Of a stretch of 10,886 nucleotides of DNA, positions 6,165 through 10,886 are shown in pieces. The DNA is from Bacteroidaceae bacterium (lineage in GTDB: Bacteria; Bacteroidota; Bacteroidia; Bacteroidales; Bacteroidaceae): positions 1-10,886 of the forward strand of contig JAFUNW010000050.1 of the NCBI GenBank assembly GCA_017472905.1. Direction: 5' to 3'. The stretch's first letter is position 1, and every line of letters begins with the position of its first letter. Both the position numbers and the translations under genes were made by a program. A model generated the notes under the pieces. That model was given only the letters and a program-made list of their open reading frames with translations, had not been told where the DNA came from and did no database searches.

Positions 6165-7502
6165 TCAAAGAAACAATTTGGGAAGAAAATCGATAAGATA
6201 TTTCCGCCAATTATCCCATGTGTGTCCTCCATCAGATTCATTATAAATATATTTGTAATGATTCGCATCAAGTTTCTTTCGTAAATCGTCGTTTAGCTTT
6301 TTGGTAAAATCATCCCGACCGACTGCAATATAAAACAAAGTAGGAGACTTTTCAAAAAGAGATTTAAGTTTTAGGTCAAATTGTTCATATATTTCTAGGT
6401 CTGAATTACTGCCGTCTCCGGCAATTTTTAGAATTTTTCGATCCAAACTTCCGCCTCCGATAAAAGGCAATTGTTTCTTTATGTTTGACCAAGTCTTCCC
6501 TAATCCCTTTATATTACCAATGCTTTCGTCATCTAAAGCATTGGTTGTTTGAGCGGAAAAAAGTCCAATATGGCTAAAGGTATCCGGATTGTTTAACGAT
6601 GTGTACAACGTGTGCAATCCTCCTAATGATAGACCGGCAATTGCTCTGTCTGTTTTCTGAGTAAGAGTTCTATAATTAGCATCTATAAAAGATACGATTT
6701 CTGATACAAAAACGTTCTCTATCTTTCCAAACATGGATGAAGTATTATTTCCTGATGGAATAACATTCGGATTATTGGGATCTTCACCCGGTGCTGCAGC
6801 AAGATTAACATTGCCATTGGGCATTACAACAATCATAGGTTTGCATAAACCCAAATAAATCATGTTATCCATTATTTGTACAAGGCGACCGCAATTAGTC
6901 CAAGCGGTTTCATCACCTCCTGATCCATGAAGCAAATATAATACAGGGTATCTAGTGGTCTTATTTCTCTCGTATTGATAAGGGGTATAGACTGCCATTC
7001 TTCTTCGTGTCATCCCTTTCAATGATGATGGATACCAGACGTATTGTAATTTACCATTCTTTTGTTTTAGATCTATATATTTATCAGCAATACCGTCTTC
7101 TACGATAAAGAAGTTATACCATGTATTTATATCTCGAACAACATTGGTGTTTCGCTCATCAATTTTTATGGAATCATCGTTGATTATGAAATGATACCAA
7201 TATAATTCTGAAGGTAAGGATTCTGAGGTATAACTCCAGTATCCATTGCCTTCATTTTTCATTTTTATTTTGCGTCCTTTGCCAAATGAACCAACCGGTG
7301 TCTTAACCTTGAAACCCTTATTTAGGAAAGTTCCTTTTAGATAAACTTCTTTCGCATTTTTGTTATAATAACTAATTGTGACAGATTTGTCTTCATTAAT
7401 TAGTACAGGTTCTATTTGAGCATAACCATTTAATATGATACCAATCAGTAGATAAACTAAAACAAAATATTTTTTTCTGTCTTTATAATTCATTTTTATC
7501 AT
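6165..7502 (-). CDS. Secreted alpha/beta-hydrolase, esterase D / CE1 type, with N-terminal immunoglobulin-like domain
   Basis: This 445-residue protein has a signal peptide: basic NYKDRKKY, hydrophobic FVLVYLLIGIILNG, and cleavage probably near YAQ (residues 27-29), placing it in the periplasm or beyond. Residues about 30-135 resemble the E-set / CBM48-like beta-sandwich that precedes many Bacteroidota CE1-type esterases (VTISYYNKNAKEVYLKGTF, with a later GYWSYTSESLP). The catalytic domain (about 150-445) has the oxyanion segment HGSGGDE (192-198), nucleophile Ser292 in AGLSLGGLHT, a candidate acid at Asp397/398 in VGRDDF, and His427 in GGHTWDNW. Relatives hydrolyse feruloyl, acetyl or siderophore esters; antigen 85 acyltransferases share the fold. 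Its first ATG overlaps the exporter gene by 20 bases; a second ATG at 7493 would overlap by 11. Being locked into this lipid operon suggests it acts on the exported product, as esterase or transacylase. Confidence 0.87.
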   Translation of the reverse strand: MIKMNYKDRKKYFVLVYLLIGIILNGYAQIEPVLINEDKSVTISYYNKNAKEVYLKGTFLNKGFKVKTPVGSFGKGRKIKMKNEGNGYWSYTSESLPSELYWYHFIINDDSIKIDERNTNVVRDINTWYNFFIVEDGIADKYIDLKQKNGKLQYVWYPSSLKGMTRRRMAVYTPYQYERNKTTRYPVLYLLHGSGGDETAWTNCGRLVQIMDNMIYLGLCKPMIVVMPNGNVNLAAAPGEDPNNPNVIPSGNNTSSMFGKIENVFVSEIVSFIDANYRTLTQKTDRAIAGLSLGGLHTLYTSLNNPDTFSHIGLFSAQTTNALDDESIGNIKGLGKTWSNIKKQLPFIGGGSLDRKILKIAGDGSNSDLEIYEQFDLKLKSLFEKSPTLFYIAVGRDDFTKKLNDDLRKKLDANHYKYIYNESDGGHTWDNWRKYLIDFLPKLFL

Positions 7503-10500
7503 AATTTACTACGTTATCAGATTGAATATTTGCCGTCATTGTAATATATTTAAGATTTGCAACAATACCATCTGCTGCATATTTAGCCAGATTTAATTTC
7601 TCTTCATCAGCTTCACATGCTATAATTCTTTTATCTGGATGAACCAAGGCGAAAAGCAAAGCCATTTCTCCATAGCCGGCATTTCTTATAAATATTGTAT
7701 CTTCATGGATTTCGTGATCAATAATATCTGAATAATTTCTATATCGTTTTAAATTCTTTTTTATTGCAGCCATAACTTCAGTTCCTTTGTATTTGTAACG
7801 ATCCAACAACAAAGGTATAAAAAAGGTTGTTGTTTCGTGCTTCTTTTGTAAAAAAGCATATTGCTTAGCATAATATTTATGAACCAATTTAGTCGTCTGT
7901 GAATAATTGATTCCCCATAGATTATGACCTTGTTTGATACGATTATCAATATACATGTTTACCTCTCCTTTGTAACATGCAAAGCTTCCTTTTGGCATAA
8001 TATGATTAACACCATGTAAAAAGACTGGTAAAATATCGACTCCCAATTCTTCCGCTAAATAAAAAGGTCCTTTATGGTAACGCAATATGGATGATTCGGG
8101 ATTACGAACTCCCTCCGGGAATATAACAATACTGTATCCATCATTTATAAATTCTCGGAAAAGTTTTAAATCGCGCTCCAAAGAACTGTCTTTCCACGCC
8201 GTAAAATTACAGTTCTTGATTGTGTAAAATCCTAACCATTTAAACATGATTTTAACAATCGGATTCATACTTGACTTTTCATTAGCAGCAATGATGATTT
8301 TATGATTCAACGCCATAAAAAACATGGGGTCAAGTATGGATTGATGGTTGCAAACAATGATACATGGCTTGTTGAAGTTTTCATTAGCCAGATTATGAAG
8401 TACAAACTTCATTCCTGGCATCAAACGAAGATCTATCTTATGACATAATGTTACAAACTTTCGAAAGAAAGTGTACTTCCTTTTTGTTCTTGGAGAAAAA
8501 ACAAAAAGGAATGCTCCAAGTATATATCCTATAATAAGTTGGGTGAACCACCAACTTCCACAATATATCGTTCGCAACAATGGAACAAGTGTTAGTGGCC
8601 TTTTTCGATATTTGCCATGTCTTGAAACTATCCATTTAAAAATGAGGGGAGGTAACATATATGCCATAAGAACAACGGAAAACATTCCAACAATCGTAAC
8701 TTCTGCTAATGAATGTAAAGCCGGATGTTTTGCCCAAATGAGAGAACCTATGCCTATAAACATAATAAGAGCTGAAATAATAATGGAACTCTTATATGAG
8801 GCTAACATCTTACGACGATAGGCGTATTCATAACAACAACCCTCAGTCATAAAGATGGTATAATCATCTCCTTGTCCAAAGATAAAAGTTGCAAGGATGA
8901 TATTTACAATATTAAATTGAATTCCTGTCATTCCCATGATACCAAGAATCCAAATCCAACTGACAGCCATAGGCAGAAAAGAGATAATGGCTAGTTCTAT
9001 ATTTCTAAAAGAAAAACATAAAAAGATGAAGACTATGAGTCCACAGGCCCAACCTATATAATTGAAATTCTCCGAAAGATTATCAGCCAATGCACTGTTC
9101 ATTCCTTGAACATCAAAACAGAAATGTAATTCATCCATTACGGCATTAATTTGATTTTTTATGCTCTGAACATCCGATTCCTTAACAGTTAAGATATCAA
9201 CAACTCTATAATTTTCAGAATTAGTGTCGATACTAAAATGTGAAGTATACATAGAATACAAAGGAGAAAAATAGTCAAATGGCTTGGGTGTATAGTTCTT
9301 CTTTATTGTACATAAAAATGGTTCGAAAGCATTCTGTTGAAAACCTAAATCCGTAGAAATTTCTTGTAAGTCTGTTGTTAGCACCTCCTTGTATTTCGTG
9401 ATAAATGCATCCCATTTTTTGATTCTCTTTTCTTGTATTTCCCAAGGTATAAAAAAGTCTACGCAAGAAGAAAGGGATGTTTCATTATAAGAGTTTGATA
9501 TACTTTCCAGTCCCTTGTGGATGCGATGGCTATTAGCTAAAGCCTCATCTATATTTTTACCTTTGGATACGACATAAAGACTTTGATAGGCTTTCCCTGC
9601 ACCGGAGGTAAGCTGTTGAAAGTATTCCATATTTCGTTGCTGTTCTTCTGTCACGTAGTTGATATGGCTCATATTGGAATCAAACTTTGTACGCAAACTG
9701 AACCATGCAAACAAAATCGTAAGCAAAATGACAATGGTTACTCCCAATTTGCTGTTTTCTAAAGTTAAATTACCAATCCCAATTAACCATTTATTCCATT
9801 TTTTATGGGATTTATCTTTTATGGGATTAACCTTTAATATATGAGGTAAATATATGACAACAAACAAGATTGTCCCAGCCAAAAGAAATGCGCTGAATAA
9901 ACCTAAATCTTTTAAGGCTGTAGATTCCAATGGTAATAAAGCCATAAATGCACCAATGGTAGTTATGTTTCCGATAATGAGCGGAGATATTATTTCGCGT
10001 ACAGTTTGTCGAACATTGGGCGTATGGCCGGAATGTGTAATTAAATGTAATGGATAGTTGACTGCTATTCCTAAAATAATACTTGAAATTCCAACTACAA
10101 TGAGAGAAATGCTATCATGAAAAAGAGATAAAATGCCTAGTGCAAACACCCACCCCCATAAAATAGAGACAGAGATTAGTAGAATATTCCGTATGTTTCT
10201 AAATACGATAAGCATCAATAATAATATAAGAACAACTGAAATAGCTACGGATATGATACTATCTTTCTTTATTTGTGATGCATTACCAACTGCAATAGAA
10301 GGTCCTCCGATAAAATCTATATTTATTGAAGAATGACGAGATTTTACATCTGTAGCTACATCCTGTAGGTATTGAACTAACGCTGAGTTTTTCTGTGTCT
10401 CACTATTCCCGAATGGTGAGGTTATTGATACTAAACATCGATTCATATCATTCGTAAAAATATACCCATCATATAATTCAAAAAAATCACTACTTGCTCC

Positions 10501-10886
10501 TCGATTTAACTTAGATACAACCGGATAGAATAAGTTTAATGGATCTTTTTTGATATTGGCTGTTAGCAAACCTGATGAGGGGAACATTAGCATACGCTTT
10601 GAATCTTCTATACAATCCTGAAGATAGTTTTGTCGAGACAAAAGACTGTCTATACGAGAATAATCAGCATCGGTTAGGAAGTATGGTATATTTTCATAGA
10701 TAAAATCCGAGAGTAATATAATTGAATCTAAATCAATCTGTGTTACAAGATCTGCAATCATGAGACAAGAATCCGTCTCAGAGATTACTTGTGAAAAATC
10801 GTTGACCGTTTCTATCATTTCATCAGGAGTACCATTAATAGAATCTGTACATTGAAATATTACAATCAATTTATTAGCCCCAGATA
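7483..10886 (-). CDS. MMPL/RND lipid exporter fused to acyltransferase and methyltransferase-like tail, 5' end missing
   Basis: The frame is open to the window edge (SGANK precedes the TTG at 10869), so that TTG is probably internal and about 60 residues with the first membrane helix are missing. Numbering from it: a periplasmic domain (1-200), helices at about 207-223, 227-248, 253-275, 296-314, 322-345 and 374-393, a second periplasmic domain (394-600), and five helices between 603 and 746 including FGQGDDYTIF (664-673), the RND/MMPL acidic motif. A further helix (772-793) leads into an acyltransferase domain with NHQSILD (H842 and D847, HX4D), FPEGVRN (917-923) and ILPVFLHG (946-953). The tail (about 985-1128) has a Rossmann-like half: IRNAGYGEMA and Glu1086. 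Public names describe this architecture as a trifunctional MMPL transporter/acyltransferase/methyltransferase. MMPL-type exporters occur in aryl polyene and flexirubin clusters. It probably modifies and exports a carrier-bound lipid-like product. Confidence 0.92.
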   Translation of the reverse strand, partial: SGANKLIVIFQCTDSINGTPDEMIETVNDFSQVISETDSCLMIADLVTQIDLDSIILLSDFIYENIPYFLTDADYSRIDSLLSRQNYLQDCIEDSKRMLMFPSSGLLTANIKKDPLNLFYPVVSKLNRGASSDFFELYDGYIFTNDMNRCLVSITSPFGNSETQKNSALVQYLQDVATDVKSRHSSINIDFIGGPSIAVGNASQIKKDSIISVAISVVLILLLMLIVFRNIRNILLISVSILWGWVFALGILSLFHDSISLIVVGISSIILGIAVNYPLHLITHSGHTPNVRQTVREIISPLIIGNITTIGAFMALLPLESTALKDLGLFSAFLLAGTILFVVIYLPHILKVNPIKDKSHKKWNKWLIGIGNLTLENSKLGVTIVILLTILFAWFSLRTKFDSNMSHINYVTEEQQRNMEYFQQLTSGAGKAYQSLYVVSKGKNIDEALANSHRIHKGLESISNSYNETSLSSCVDFFIPWEIQEKRIKKWDAFITKYKEVLTTDLQEISTDLGFQQNAFEPFLCTIKKNYTPKPFDYFSPLYSMYTSHFSIDTNSENYRVVDILTVKESDVQSIKNQINAVMDELHFCFDVQGMNSALADNLSENFNYIGWACGLIVFIFLCFSFRNIELAIISFLPMAVSWIWILGIMGMTGIQFNIVNIILATFIFGQGDDYTIFMTEGCCYEYAYRRKMLASYKSSIIISALIMFIGIGSLIWAKHPALHSLAEVTIVGMFSVVLMAYMLPPLIFKWIVSRHGKYRKRPLTLVPLLRTIYCGSWWFTQLIIGYILGAFLFVFSPRTKRKYTFFRKFVTLCHKIDLRLMPGMKFVLHNLANENFNKPCIIVCNHQSILDPMFFMALNHKIIIAANEKSSMNPIVKIMFKWLGFYTIKNCNFTAWKDSSLERDLKLFREFINDGYSIVIFPEGVRNPESSILRYHKGPFYLAEELGVDILPVFLHGVNHIMPKGSFACYKGEVNMYIDNRIKQGHNLWGINYSQTTKLVHKYYAKQYAFLQKKHETTTFFIPLLLDRYKYKGTEVMAAIKKNLKRYRNYSDIIDHEIHEDTIFIRNAGYGEMALLFALVHPDKRIIACEADEEKLNLAKYAADGIVANLKYITMTANIQSDNVVNYDKNEL

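Noticed and set aside
6158..6170. TTCTTTCAAAGAA inverted repeat at the esterase stop
   Set aside because: The stem would have a one-base loop and no U tract, so it is unlikely to terminate transcription; the carrier protein start follows too closely for a real operon break.
6050..6271. 73-codon minus-strand frame between the esterase and the carrier protein
   Set aside because: It overlaps the end of the esterase and the start of the carrier protein in another frame and has no domain-like features; the carrier protein explains the region.
8471..8821. 116-codon plus-strand open frame opposite the exporter
   Set aside because: It is antisense to membrane helices and the acyltransferase linker of the fusion gene, with no own promoter or ribosome site.
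1..10886. tRNA, rRNA, CRISPR array, insertion sequence or transposase
   Set aside because: I found no cloverleaf-like or rRNA-like stretch, no regularly spaced direct repeats, and no transposase or integrase motifs in any frame.

Overview
The window looks like chromosomal DNA from a member of the Bacteroidales (Bacteroidota). The signs are a textbook Bacteroides-type promoter (TTTG-N20-TATATTTG) ahead of guaB, weak Shine-Dalgarno sites, a RecQ with a Bacteroidota-style C-terminal extension, and a lipid-export operon carrying a transporter/acyltransferase fusion. Genus cannot be fixed from this sequence alone.

Layout, left to right. Positions 1-1469 (+) hold the 3' two-thirds of recQ, cut by the window edge and closed by a hairpin terminator. 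Positions 1536-3128 hold guaB with its own strong promoter and an intrinsic terminator. Two genes on the minus strand converge on guaB: a small outer-membrane beta-barrel protein (3804-4277), then an HD-domain phosphohydrolase 22 bases downstream (3161-3781). The terminator between guaB and the HD gene appears to work in both directions. The 275-base gap at 4278-4552 contains a terminator-like hairpin, a promoter-like element inside a perfect inverted repeat, and two nearly identical 12-base palindromes, so the outer-membrane gene is probably regulated.

The right 6.3 kb (4553-10886, all minus strand) is one tightly packed operon, read from right to left. It encodes an MMPL/RND-type lipid exporter fused to a lysophospholipid-type acyltransferase and to a half-length methyltransferase-like tail (5' end beyond the window), a secreted alpha/beta-hydrolase of the esterase D / CE1 type, a discrete acyl carrier protein, and an adenylate-forming acyl/aryl ligase. 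Gene pairs overlap by 20 bases (exporter/esterase) and 4 bases (ACP/ligase).

How the genes may work together (inference): the ligase activates a carboxylic acid starter and loads it on the carrier protein. Synthases not seen here, presumably to the right of the window, extend it. The acyltransferase attaches the product to a lipid or other acceptor at the membrane, the MMPL part exports it, and the secreted esterase trims or transfers the exported ester. This resembles the aryl polyene / flexirubin class of pathways, but no ketosynthase, dehydratase or resorcinol-forming gene is in view, so the product class remains a hypothesis. The secreted esterase inside the operon and the three-part exporter are the most interesting elements.
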